Of a DNA stretch of 64,000 nt, positions 45,351 through 53,936 are shown piece after piece. Within the stretch, counting starts at the first letter, position 1. Each line of letters starts with the position of its first letter. Under the pieces are notes generated by a model. It made no database searches and was not told where the DNA came from. It was given only the letters and a program-made list of their open reading frames with translations. The stretch comes from SZUA-547 sp963669265 (GTDB taxonomy: Bacteria; Pseudomonadota; Alphaproteobacteria; Rhodobacterales; Rhodobacteraceae), in contig OY769916.1 of the NCBI GenBank assembly GCA_963669265.1, positions 2,976,001 through 3,040,000 of the forward strand, in the 5' to 3' direction. A program made the translations under genes and the position numbers.

Positions 45351-46535
45351 TCAGCCTTCCGCTTGGCCCTGCAACTTGGCGCAGGCCGCATCCAGCCGGG
45401 ACAACGCCTGGTCCACGTCCTCTGGCGCGATATTGAGCGGCGGCAGCAGTCGGGCGACATTCTCGCCCGCCGGGACCAGCAGCAGCTTCTCGTCGCGCGC
45501 CGCGGAGAGCACCGCGCCGACATCCGCCTTGCACATTAGGCCCAGCATCAGGCCCTCGCCGCGAACGCCCTCGATTACGTCCGGATAGGTCTCCGCCAGC
45601 GCCGCCAGTCCCTGGCGCAGCCGCCCCGCGATCTGGCTGACATGATCGAGAAAGCCGTCCTCGGTCATCACGTCCAGCACCGCGTTGCCGACCGCCATCG
45701 CCAACGGATTGCCGCCATAGGTAGATCCGTGCGAGCCCGCCGTCATGCCGTTGGCGGCGTCCTCCGTCGCCAGGCACGCGCCCAGCGGGAACCCGCCGCC
45801 GATGGCCTTGGCCACCGCCATAATGTCCGGCGCGGCCCCCGACCATTCATGCGCGAACAGCCGGCCGGTCCGGCCCATGCCGCACTGAACCTCGTCATAG
45901 ATCAGCAGCATCCCGTGCTCGTCGCAGAGCGCGCGGAGGCCGAGCAGGTAGTCGGCGGGGGCCGGGCGGATGCCGCCTTCGCCCTGCACCGGTTCGATCA
46001 GAATCGCCGCCGTCTCTGGGCCGATCGCCGCTTTGACGGCGTCCAGATCGGCGAAGGGAAGGATGTCGAAACCCGGCATATGCGGGCCGAACCCGTTGGT
46101 CAGCTTCTCCGCCCCGGCCGCTGAGATCGTCGCCAGCGTCCGGCCGTGAAACGAGCCTTCGAAGGTGATGATCCGGTTGCGCTCGGGCTGGCCCAACGCA
46201 TGGAAGTGCTTCCGCGCGGTCTTGATTGCACATTCCAGCGCCTCGGCGCCAGAATTGCAGAAAAACACCGTGTCGGCGAAGGTCAGCTCCACCAGCCGTT
46301 CGGCCAGCCTCTCCTGCCCCGGAATGTTGTAGAGGTTAGACGTGTGCCACAGGCGTCGCGCCTGATCCTCCAGCGCGGCGACGAGGGTCGGATGCGCATG
46401 GCCCAGCGAATTCACGGCGATGCCGGCGCCGAAATCCAGGTAGCGATCCTCATTCTCATCAATCAGCCAGGGGCCCTCTCCCTTAACGAAAGAAAGGGGC
46501 GCCCGCGCGTAGCTGGGAAGGACGGGCGTAATCAC
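45351..46535 (-). CDS. argD: acetylornithine/succinyldiaminopimelate aminotransferase
   Basis: A 394-residue PLP aminotransferase (class III). The PLP-binding lysine lies in IMAVAKAIGGGFPLGA, with FCNSGAEALECAIKTAR and FEGSFHGRTLA upstream. It makes N-acetylornithine, and may act in lysine synthesis. The start is a GTG at 46535 with AGAGGA 9 bases upstream; the frame reaches 46583 without family similarity. Followed by argF. Confidence 0.95.
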   Translation of the reverse strand: MITPVLPSYARAPLSFVKGEGPWLIDENEDRYLDFGAGIAVNSLGHAHPTLVAALEDQARRLWHTSNLYNIPGQERLAERLVELTFADTVFFCNSGAEALECAIKTARKHFHALGQPERNRIITFEGSFHGRTLATISAAGAEKLTNGFGPHMPGFDILPFADLDAVKAAIGPETAAILIEPVQGEGGIRPAPADYLLGLRALCDEHGMLLIYDEVQCGMGRTGRLFAHEWSGAAPDIMAVAKAIGGGFPLGACLATEDAANGMTAGSHGSTYGGNPLAMAVGNAVLDVMTEDGFLDHVSQIAGRLRQGLAALAETYPDVIEGVRGEGLMLGLMCKADVGAVLSAARDEKLLLVPAGENVARLLPPLNIAPEDVDQALSRLDAACAKLQGQAEG

Positions 46536-46580
46536 GTCGGTGTTCCTCTGCTCAGGGGCCGCTTGAAATACGATACGCCC

Positions 46581-46637
46581 CACCGGCGGCCGCTCGGTAG
46601 GGCGTTCCGGCGATTATCGAGACCGCCGCCGCCGGTG
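46581..46637 (-). terminator. long inverted repeat between the ABC permease and argD
   Basis: CACCGGCGGC (46581-46590) and GCCGCCGGTG (46628-46637) are perfectly complementary over 10 bases, separated by 37 bases. It lies after the permease stop and before the argD start on the minus strand. Possible terminator or attenuator; no T-run. Confidence 0.35.
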
Positions 46638-46661
46638 TCAATCAGACGCCGACGCGTGGGA

Positions 46662-47489
46662 TCAGCCTTTCAATTTATAGCCGGTGTGAAACATGCGCCA
46701 GCAGAGCGCCCAAAGCGCCGCGTTGATCCCGACGCTGACAGCCAGCGCCAGCCAGGGCGAGGCGTCGCTGGCCCCCAGCGCTCCATAGCGCATGCCGTCG
46801 ATCAGATAGAAGAACGGATTGATATGGCTGATCGTCCAAAACGGCTCCGGCAACACGCTGATCGAATAGAACGTGCCTGACAGGAAGGAGAGGGGGGTGA
46901 TGACGAAATTCGTCAGCGCGGCCATCTGGTCGAACTTTTCCGAATAGACCCCCGCCGCCACGCCAACCAGAGACAGCATCAATCCGCCCAGTATGACGAA
47001 AACAAGCGCCCAGATCGGGTGCTCCAGCCGGGCCTCGGTGAAAGGAAAGATCAGCAGCGCGACGGCGACCGCGACCATCAACCCGCGCGTGGCGCCGCCC
47101 AACGCGTAGCCGAAAGTCAGCTCGCCGGGCGAAAGCGGCGGCATCAGCGTGTCGACGATATTACCCTGCACCTTTGAGATCAGGATCGACGAGGAGTTGT
47201 TGGCGAAGGCGTTCTGGATCACCGACATCATCACCAGACCCGGCGCGATATAGGTGGCGAAGTCGAATCCGTTCACCGCGCCGCGCGCGCCGCCGAACGC
47301 CAGCGTGAAGACGATCATGAACAGCGCCGCCGTCGCCATCGGCGCGGCGATGGTCTGGGTCCAGACCTTGGTGAAGCGGCGCACCTCTCGCATATAGAGC
47401 GTCCAGACGCCCAGCGTGTTCCAGCGTCCGAAACGGCGAACGCCGCGCGCGGGATGCTTTTGTGCGATCTGGTTCGATACCGGGGTCAT
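46662..47489 (-). CDS. ABC-2-type transporter permease
   Basis: A 275-residue inner-membrane permease of the ABC-2 family with six helices. It shows YIAPGLVMMSVIQNAFANNSSSI and FITPLSFLSGTFYSI-type segments of the YadH/NodJ-like exporters. The usual partner ATPase gene is not adjacent, so it must be elsewhere. Divergent from gcrA with a 145-base gap; upstream of argD. Confidence 0.85.
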   Translation of the reverse strand: MTPVSNQIAQKHPARGVRRFGRWNTLGVWTLYMREVRRFTKVWTQTIAAPMATAALFMIVFTLAFGGARGAVNGFDFATYIAPGLVMMSVIQNAFANNSSSILISKVQGNIVDTLMPPLSPGELTFGYALGGATRGLMVAVAVALLIFPFTEARLEHPIWALVFVILGGLMLSLVGVAAGVYSEKFDQMAALTNFVITPLSFLSGTFYSISVLPEPFWTISHINPFFYLIDGMRYGALGASDASPWLALAVSVGINAALWALCWRMFHTGYKLKG

Positions 47490-47634
47490 TTTGGCTCTTC
47501 CGCTTGCGGCGCAGGGGTCGCCCGTTGTATCCCCCGCCGTCAGGATTACAATAGAGATGAGGTCCCTTACGCGACGGCGCGTGCCGGGACCACCAAATTG
47601 ACAGACGAATTGTCGGATCGCGAAAGGATCTTCG

Positions 47635-48198
47635 ATGGCGTGGACGGACGAGCGGGTCGAAAAGCTCCGCCAGATGTGGGGCGAGGGGATGAGCGCGAGT
47701 CAGATCGCCAAATCGCTCGGCGGCGTGACGCGCAACGCGGTGATCGGCAAGGTGCATCGCCTTGGCCTGTCGAACCGCGCCACGGCGAAACCCGCGGCGC
47801 CGGCGGAGCCCGCGGCTGAAAAACCCGCCGTTGAAAAACCCGCCGCCGCGCCGCCGCCCAAGGTGGAGGCGACGCCCAAACCGGCCGCCCCGGCGCCCGC
47901 GCCGCGCCCGGTGCAGACCAATATCCGAGAGCCGCGCCCGCCGATGGAGACGCCGGTCACCGCCGATCTGGCCGCCATCGACGCGAAAGCCAAAAAGATC
48001 TCGCTGTTGCAGCTGACGGAGCGCACCTGCAAATGGCCGATCGGCGATCCGACCTCGGACGATTTCCATTTCTGCGGGCAGCCGGCGCATCCCGGCAAAC
48101 CCTATTGCGAGGCGCATGTGGGGATCGCGTTCCAGCCGATGTCCTCGCGGCGTGAGCGGGAGCGGGAGCGCGCACGCGCGCAACAGGCGCGGAACTAG
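47635..48198 (+). CDS. gcrA: GcrA cell-cycle regulator
   Basis: A 187-residue alphaproteobacterial regulator. The N-terminal DNA-binding segment is WTDERVEKLRQMWGEGMSASQIAKSLGGVTRNAVIGKVHRLGL (read in pieces), followed by a long proline- and alanine-rich linker (about 50-105) and a C-terminal domain with cysteines and histidine (CKWPIGDP, FHFCGQPAHPGKPYCEAHVG). GcrA binds sigma70-RNA polymerase and activates promoters methylated at GANTC by CcrM. AAGGA precedes the ATG. Strong lineage marker for Alphaproteobacteria. Confidence 0.92.
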   Translation: MAWTDERVEKLRQMWGEGMSASQIAKSLGGVTRNAVIGKVHRLGLSNRATAKPAAPAEPAAEKPAVEKPAAAPPPKVEATPKPAAPAPAPRPVQTNIREPRPPMETPVTADLAAIDAKAKKISLLQLTERTCKWPIGDPTSDDFHFCGQPAHPGKPYCEAHVGIAFQPMSSRRERERERARAQQARN

Positions 48199-48604
48199 GC
48201 GACACGTTGCGCAGATCGTGGACTCTTAGGCGTAGGGATGGCTTGAAAATCGAGCTCGATTTGCGAGCTTCGACAATACTTCACAACTCTAGGCTCAGCT
48301 TCCCGTTAATCCGATGATGAAAGTCTTGTGGACGGAACGGGTTGTTTACGTTCTGCAAGGAGAAATGGCGGCTACGAGTCCTCCGTGGACATGATAGGCG
48401 AGCGCCTAAAGGGCGAATTGCTCTAATACCTGTCATCAACCAGTGTGCTGAACGGCAAGATGTCCAGCCGCATGTTCCGCGTTTCGAACAACTCCGTAGG
48501 ACAGATCCGAAAACGCATTTCCTATGGCCCCTGAAACCGCCCCCCAATAGGGCGCATTCTGATCTGTTATACTCGTCGGCGCTCCAAGAGGTGGGAGAGC
48601 TGCA
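48199..48604. other. 406-base intergenic region between gcrA and the LysM-like gene
   Basis: No open frame here has a convincing family match. Composition shifts from the usual GC-rich pattern towards A+T as the next gene is approached. TATACT lies about 30 bases before the LysM-like start and could be a -10 box, but no good -35 was found. GGGAG precedes the ATG at 48605. Confidence 0.35.
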
Positions 48605-49423
48605 ATGAAGTTAATCACACAAAGCCATAAATTTAAGAAAGGCGATACGCCTGAGAAAATCGCCAAAAAATACAAGCACAAGAAATTTGACGACATCTGG
48701 AAACACGAGAAAAACAAAAGACTTAAATCGAAACGAAAAACGCCGGGCTCCCTCACGCCTGGAGATCAGCTCTACATACCCCTGACAGCAAAAGAAAAGA
48801 AGGAAATTGAAGGCACGGTGACCATACTTGAAAGTCTAGCTCTCACCGAGGCCGATTTTTACATAGGGATGACGGAGGTATACAAGAGATCGATGTATTT
48901 TCAGTACAATGCTGATGAAATGTATAAAAATGCGTCAAGCGCCACGAAAACGGCGGAAGATGTTTTCACGAAGGCTGCGATAGATATCAAAAAATATAAA
49001 GACTCTCGCAGTGTAGTGAATCATGCATCTAAATTGATTCAACAACCTGCGGTTAAATTTGTTGGAAAGAACCTCCGAGACATAATGAAACAAAGTTTGA
49101 AGATACAAAAGAAGCTCAATCTAAAACCAGTGGACGCGAACGCGAATGCCTTTAAAATCACCTCCACGCAGCTAAAGAAATTTCAATCCAAGGCGTTTAG
49201 CTTGCTGAACCAAGCCAGCAAAGAGGCTGACAAGCAGACTTCCATCGTCGCCGCAATTCTTTCTATGGATATTAAAAAAATCATTGAACTCGATCCGGTC
49301 GAAGCGTCGGACAAGGTTCAAACGAAATTGTTAACTGCATCCAAGAAAATGAAATATCTTCGCCTTGTTCTGCTTGCGGCGATTGCAAAGGCCAAACTAG
49401 ACGCCAAAAAGAACGCTGAATAA
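48605..49423 (+). CDS. lysine-rich protein with N-terminal LysM-like domain (A+T-rich, likely acquired)
   Basis: A 272-residue protein I do not recognise beyond its N-terminus. Residues 6-60 (HKFKKGDTPEKIAKKYK ... LTPGDQLYIP) have the pattern of a LysM module: GDT, a helix, and a closing PGD-x-LxIP. The rest is very rich in lysine and helical, probably a coiled coil. There is no signal peptide. Codon use (many AAA, AAT, ATA) and base composition differ sharply from every neighbour, so horizontal transfer is likely. GGGAG is 8 bases before the ATG. The frame continues past the TAA at 49421 for 31 more lysine-rich sense codons to a TAG at 49517. Confidence 0.65.
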   Translation: MKLITQSHKFKKGDTPEKIAKKYKHKKFDDIWKHEKNKRLKSKRKTPGSLTPGDQLYIPLTAKEKKEIEGTVTILESLALTEADFYIGMTEVYKRSMYFQYNADEMYKNASSATKTAEDVFTKAAIDIKKYKDSRSVVNHASKLIQQPAVKFVGKNLRDIMKQSLKIQKKLNLKPVDANANAFKITSTQLKKFQSKAFSLLNQASKEADKQTSIVAAILSMDIKKIIELDPVEASDKVQTKLLTASKKMKYLRLVLLAAIAKAKLDAKKNAE

Positions 49424-49519
49424 GCAGAAAAGCAAATGAAAGAGTGCGATAAGAGAATTAAGAAACTCTCCAAGGACCTAGAGCGCTACCCAACGCTAAA
49501 AGAGCTTAAGCGAATGTAG
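49424..49519 (+). pseudogene. in-frame continuation of the LysM-like gene after its stop codon
   Basis: The same reading frame remains open for 31 codons after the TAA at 49421-49423. It encodes AEKQMKECDKRIKKLSKD and then LERYPTLKELKRM, ending in TAG at 49517-49519. The content (lysine- and glutamate-rich, helical) matches the preceding protein, so this looks like a former C-terminal part cut off by a nonsense change, or a separate 27-residue ORF starting at ATG 49436. Confidence 0.4.
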
Positions 49520-49726
49520 CTTAGGAGAAAACTCCGTTCGAAATAACTTTTCTGTTGGGTATGCTCTCTTGATCGCCACCTGATTTTTCAACCGGCCAGA
49601 TTTTGAGATCGATGCCAACGTCAATCTGACAAGTAGACTCGAATGACTTCTATGTCTGCTGAGCGGCCAATCAAATCTTCCTAGGCGAGCCTCGGAAAAC
49701 TCGCAGCGTTTCCGTGTTTAAAGAAC
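49520..49726. other. A+T-richer intergenic region before phoB
   Basis: About 200 bases between the LysM-like gene and the convergent phoB, keeping the A+T-rich character of the island. A weak 5-bp hairpin (GCGAG/CTCGC, 49685-49704) is present. No gene, clear terminator or insertion element was recognised. Confidence 0.3.
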
Positions 49727-50419
49727 CTAGTTATACGTCTCGTCCAGCGCGTATCCTGCGGCCCGGACCGTGCGGATCGGGTCTTTCTCCCCCCGTCGGT
49801 TCAGCGCTTTCCTCAGCCGGCCCACATGCACGTCGACCGTGCGGGCCTCCACATAGACGTCGCGGCCCCAGACCAGATCCAGCAATTGTTCGCGGCTGTA
49901 AACGCGGCCTGGACGCTGCAACAGGCAATCGAGCAACCGAAACTCGGTCGGCCCCAGATGCACTTCACGCGGGCCGCGGCGCACACGGCGGCGCTCCCGA
50001 TCGAGAATGATGTCGCCGAAGGTCGCAACGTCGCCTGAGAGCGTGGGCCTGGTTCGGCGCAACACGGCGCGCAGCCGCGCCATCAGCTCGGTCATCGAGA
50101 ACGGCTTGGTCAGGTAGTCGTCGGCGCCGGTGTCGAGGCCGCGTATGCGGTCATCCTCCTCGCCCCGCGCGGTCAGCATGATGACCGGCAGATTGCGGGT
50201 GTCGGCCGAGGCGCGGATCTGGCGGCAGATCTCAATCCCGGAGACCTTCGGCAGCATCCAGTCCAGCAGCACGAGATCGGGGTTTTCCTCTTCGATCTTG
50301 ATCAGGGCCTCTTCGCCGTCCATGGCGATCTGGACCTCGAAACCTTCCTTGGCGATGTTGTATTCCAAGAGGGCGCAAAGCGCCTCTTCATCCTCGACAA
50401 TCAAAATACGCGCGCGCAC
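49727..50419 (-). CDS. phoB: phosphate regulon response regulator PhoB
   Basis: A 230-residue OmpR-type response regulator. The receiver has the phosphorylatable Asp53 in LVLLDWMLPKVSG and Lys in YLTKPFSM; the winged-helix domain includes PTEFRLLDCLL and RTVDVHVGRLRKAL, with the final RAAGYALDE. It is activated by PhoR under phosphate starvation. The start is a GTG at 50419 with GGAGGAG 8 bases upstream. It is the last gene of the cluster. Confidence 0.95.
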   Translation of the reverse strand: MRARILIVEDEEALCALLEYNIAKEGFEVQIAMDGEEALIKIEEENPDLVLLDWMLPKVSGIEICRQIRASADTRNLPVIMLTARGEEDDRIRGLDTGADDYLTKPFSMTELMARLRAVLRRTRPTLSGDVATFGDIILDRERRRVRRGPREVHLGPTEFRLLDCLLQRPGRVYSREQLLDLVWGRDVYVEARTVDVHVGRLRKALNRRGEKDPIRTVRAAGYALDETYN

Positions 50420-50453
50420 GAGCTCACTCCTCCGAACGGGTAATGTCTGAGTT

Positions 50454-51167
50454 TCAGTCGGGCATGTTCATGGCTATGTCGACATCGACAGGCTCGCCCT
50501 TGGGCCGGTCGTCGCCCAGCGGCTCGCCTTCGACGATGTAATAGGTCATCTCGGCGATGAAGGTCGAATGGTCGCCGATCCGCTCTAGATTCTTCGCGAC
50601 GAACATGAGCTGCGAACATACGCCGATCGTCCGCGGATCCTCCATCATGTAGGTCAGGATCTCTCGGAACAGGCTGTTATAGGTGACGTCCACCTCGATA
50701 TCGCGCCGCCAGACGCTGACCGCCAGCGCCGTGTCGCGCGAAGTATAAGCGTCCAGCACCTCGGTCACCTGGCTCAGAACCTGACGGCCCATCCGCACCA
50801 CAGGGGCAACCACCAGCAGCGGGCGGCTTTGGCTCAGGACATCCGTGCTTCGCGCGATGCTCTTGGAAAGATCGCCGATCCGCTCCAGCGTTGACGCCAC
50901 TTTCAGGGCCGCCACGGTGTCGCGCAAATCCCGCGCCACCGGTTGACGCAGGGCGAGGGTGCGGATCGCCGCCTCCTCAATCTCGATCTCCATCTCGTCG
51001 ATGCGCGCATCGCGCGCCACGACCTCGGCGGCCAGTTCGACGTCGCGTCGGGTCACGGCCTTCAGGGCGTTGGAGAGCTGCTCTTCCGCGAGGCCGCCCA
51101 TTTCGGCGATCTTGCGGTTCAGAAGCTGAAGATCCGAGTCGAACGCGGATACGATATGAGGGCCCAT
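50454..51167 (-). CDS. phoU: PhoU phosphate signalling protein
   Basis: A 237-residue protein of two three-helix PhoU repeats (about 10-110 and 115-220). It links the PstSCAB transporter to PhoR and shuts signalling off under high phosphate. Repeated acidic motifs (EEAAIRTLALRQPVARDLR and EILTYMMEDPRTIGVCSQLMFVAKNLERIGDH, read in pieces) bind metal. AGGAC precedes the ATG. Between pstB and phoB. Confidence 0.95.
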   Translation of the reverse strand: MGPHIVSAFDSDLQLLNRKIAEMGGLAEEQLSNALKAVTRRDVELAAEVVARDARIDEMEIEIEEAAIRTLALRQPVARDLRDTVAALKVASTLERIGDLSKSIARSTDVLSQSRPLLVVAPVVRMGRQVLSQVTEVLDAYTSRDTALAVSVWRRDIEVDVTYNSLFREILTYMMEDPRTIGVCSQLMFVAKNLERIGDHSTFIAEMTYYIVEGEPLGDDRPKGEPVDVDIAMNMPD

Positions 51168-51202
51168 ATGCTTGTCCTGTGTCTTACGCTGCGCTCACGG
51201 CG

Positions 51203-52096
51203 TTAACCGATGCGGCCGGTGATGTAATCCTGGGTGCGTTTGTCGGTCGGATTGGTGAAGATCTTGGTGGTGTCGTCATATTCCACCAGATTGCCCAGGT
51301 GGAAAAACGCGGTCTTCTGGCTGACGCGCGCCGCCTGCTGCATGGAGTGGGTGACGATGACGATGGAGTATCTCTCTCTCAGCTCGTGGATCAGCTCTTC
51401 GACGCGCGCGGTGGCGATCGGGTCGAGCGCCGAGCAGGGCTCATCCATCAACAGCACTTCGGGCGCGGTCGCGATCGCCCGCGCGATGCAAAGCCGCTGC
51501 TGTTGGCCGCCCGACAGACCGGTGCCCGGCTCATCCAGCCGGTCCCGCACTTCGTCCCACAGCGAGGCGCGTTTGAGCGACTGCTCCACCACATCGTCGA
51601 GATCGGCCTTGGTCTTGACCAGACCGTGGATGCGGGGGCCGTAGGCGACATTGTCGTAGATTGATTTCGGAAACGGATTCGGCTTCTGGAACACCATGCC
51701 GACGCGGGCGCGCAGCGGCACCGGATCAACCGAGGCGGCGTAGATATCCTCGCCATCCAGCGTCAGCTCACCCGTCACCCGGCAGCTGTCTATGGTGTCG
51801 TTCATTCGGTTCAGACAGCGCAGAAACGTGGATTTTCCGCAGCCAGACGGGCCGATGAACGCCGTCACCGTATTGTTGAGAATGTCGACGTCGACCGCCT
51901 TGATGGCGTGGGTGTCGCCATAAAAGACGTCGCAATTGCGCGCCGACATCTTCGCCTCCGGCGTCGGTTCGGCGAGGGTTTCGACGTGATCCTGAGCCTG
52001 CGCGTCCGGGATCTGGGGGAAGGCGTCGGCCGGAGCGTCGCGCCCGAAGTCTTCGGCGGCGGTCATACCCGTATCTCCACTTTCAAGGTCTCTCAT
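51203..52096 (-). CDS. pstB: phosphate ABC transporter ATP-binding protein
   Basis: A 297-residue ATPase of the high-affinity phosphate importer. Walker A is GPSGCGKS, the signature LSGGQQQR, and Walker B LLMDEP. The ATG at 52096 was chosen because GAGG precedes it just after the pstA stop; an ATG at 52066 with GGAG is also possible and would shorten a 50-residue variable N-terminus rich in acidic residues. Between pstA and phoU. Confidence 0.95.
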   Translation of the reverse strand: MRDLESGDTGMTAAEDFGRDAPADAFPQIPDAQAQDHVETLAEPTPEAKMSARNCDVFYGDTHAIKAVDVDILNNTVTAFIGPSGCGKSTFLRCLNRMNDTIDSCRVTGELTLDGEDIYAASVDPVPLRARVGMVFQKPNPFPKSIYDNVAYGPRIHGLVKTKADLDDVVEQSLKRASLWDEVRDRLDEPGTGLSGGQQQRLCIARAIATAPEVLLMDEPCSALDPIATARVEELIHELRERYSIVIVTHSMQQAARVSQKTAFFHLGNLVEYDDTTKIFTNPTDKRTQDYITGRIG

Positions 52097-52104
52097 GTCT
52101 CGCC

Positions 52105-53922
52105 TCACCAGCGCCGCTCGAACCGTTTGCGCAGGAACACGGCCAGCGCGTTCATCGCAACGAGGAACAACAATAGCACGCAAATCGCGGCGGCGGTGCG
52201 CATCTCAAACGCCCGTTCCGGCACATCCGACCAGGAATAGATCTGCACGGGCAGAACCGTCGCGTTAGAGGTGATGCCAGTCGGCACATCGGCGATGAAC
52301 GCCACCATGCCGATCATGATCAGCGGCGCGGTCTCCCCCAGCGCCTGCGCCATTCCGATGATCGTGCCGGTCAGAATGCCGGGCATCGCCAGCGGCAGCA
52401 CATGGTGAAAGCTGGTTTGCACCCGGCTGGCGCCCAATCCGAGCGCGGCGTCGCGGATCGAGGGGGGCACAGCGCGGATCGCGGCGCGCGAGGCGATGAT
52501 GATCGTCGGCAGGGTCATCAAGGCGAGCACCACGCCGCCCGCGACCGGGGCGGAGCGGGGCAGGAAGCCGCCGATCTCGATCGACTGGCCAAAAATGTTG
52601 AACTCGATGCCGGCGACGAAGATCGCCAGGCCCAGAAGGCCGAAGACGATGGAGGGAACCGCTGCGAGGTTGTTGATATTGACCTCGATGAAATCCGTCA
52701 GGCGGCTCTTCTTGGCGAATTCCTCCAGATAGATTGCGGCCATCACGCCAATCGGGAAGGCGAGGCCGAATGTCACCAGCATGGTCCAGAACGACCCGAC
52801 GGCGGCGCCCCAGATGCCTGCAAGTTCCGCATCCCGGCTGTCGGCGGCCTGAAAGAAGCGCCAGTTGAACACGGTGTCGACGCGGTCCTCCGCACGTAGC
52901 GTCTCAATCCAGACGATCTGCTGATCGGAGACCTTGCGGGACGCTTCCGGCGAGTCGAGCACATGGAGACGCCATTCGCCTGTGGGCGCGGCGGTGGCGC
53001 TGTTCAGCGGACTGAGAACCACGCCGCGCACGCTGGCGTCAGAGACCTCGCTCGCCTTGACCCATCCGCCATTTACTTCGATCAGGATCGACGGCAGGTC
53101 CGAGTTGAGCGGCTCCGTCCCGCCAGCGGCGCGGGCGCGGGCGCGCAGCGCGTCGGCCTCCTCCTGCACGCGGGCGCGCTGAAGCTCGAACCCGCTGGCC
53201 TGCGCCAGCAGCGTCTCGCGCGCCTCGCCGGTCGAGGCGGCGGCCCGATCGGTGACGACCCGCGCGCCGTTGGCCTGACGGGCCGCCTCCGCCTCCAGAC
53301 GCTCCGCTCGCGTGATCAGGGCCTGTTTGACCACCGCAAGCTGCTGCGCGAAATCGCTTGAGGTGGAGTGAAGCTCGATCTCCCCTTCGACCCCGGTGGG
53401 CGTCAGCTCTCCTGCTGGAGTCGCCGTCTCCAGCGCGCCGAAATAGTCCTTGGCGTAGAGGTCGACATCGTCCGAGGCGAGAAAGCGAAAATCGATCGTC
53501 TGACCGATCAGTGACGGATCGCCCACCACCAGATCGCGCAGTTCCAGCGCGCCGCCGGCGCTGATCAGGTCGTTCAGCTTGCGCCGCGTCTTGCGATCCT
53601 TGGCGTCGGGGAACGCCGCGCGCACCGCATCGCGGGCGATGGTGTTGAATTTCGCCTTGCGGATCACCTGCGGATCGCCCGTGGCGTCAGGGTCGATCTT
53701 CTCCGCCGACAGTTCCACCGGCAGCGTGATATAGGTCTCGGTCATCGCGCCGACCGCCTTGCCCATGACCGTCGAGAGCAGCGAGATCAGCGCCAGCGCC
53801 GCGACCAGAATCGCGGCGATGCCATAGGCTTTCAGCCGCCACTCCGACGCCCGTCTGCGCGCCATCCGTTTTTTAGACGCAGCCGAACTGTGTTCGCTGG
53901 TCAGAGCCGCCATATCGACCAT
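52105..53922 (-). CDS. pstA: phosphate ABC transporter permease PstA (with large extra domain)
   Basis: A 605-residue permease, twice the size of E. coli PstA. The C-terminal 250 residues carry the usual six-helix permease with the EAA loop near IRDAALGLGASRVQTSF. The N-terminal 350 residues, after the first membrane helix (about 33-55), form an extra periplasmic domain (DUF3333-like) with coiled-coil character around residues 215-265. Long forms are known in alphaproteobacteria. GGGGA precedes the ATG at 53922. Coupled within pstSCAB. Confidence 0.93.
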   Translation of the reverse strand: MVDMAALTSEHSSAASKKRMARRRASEWRLKAYGIAAILVAALALISLLSTVMGKAVGAMTETYITLPVELSAEKIDPDATGDPQVIRKAKFNTIARDAVRAAFPDAKDRKTRRKLNDLISAGGALELRDLVVGDPSLIGQTIDFRFLASDDVDLYAKDYFGALETATPAGELTPTGVEGEIELHSTSSDFAQQLAVVKQALITRAERLEAEAARQANGARVVTDRAAASTGEARETLLAQASGFELQRARVQEEADALRARARAAGGTEPLNSDLPSILIEVNGGWVKASEVSDASVRGVVLSPLNSATAAPTGEWRLHVLDSPEASRKVSDQQIVWIETLRAEDRVDTVFNWRFFQAADSRDAELAGIWGAAVGSFWTMLVTFGLAFPIGVMAAIYLEEFAKKSRLTDFIEVNINNLAAVPSIVFGLLGLAIFVAGIEFNIFGQSIEIGGFLPRSAPVAGGVVLALMTLPTIIIASRAAIRAVPPSIRDAALGLGASRVQTSFHHVLPLAMPGILTGTIIGMAQALGETAPLIMIGMVAFIADVPTGITSNATVLPVQIYSWSDVPERAFEMRTAAAICVLLLFLVAMNALAVFLRKRFERRW

Positions 53923-53936
53923 CGATCAGATCCCCG

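Noticed and set aside
48342..48608. 88-codon plus-strand open frame upstream of the LysM-like gene
   Set aside because: It overlaps the ribosome site and start of the LysM-like gene, has no recognisable family and its composition looks random.
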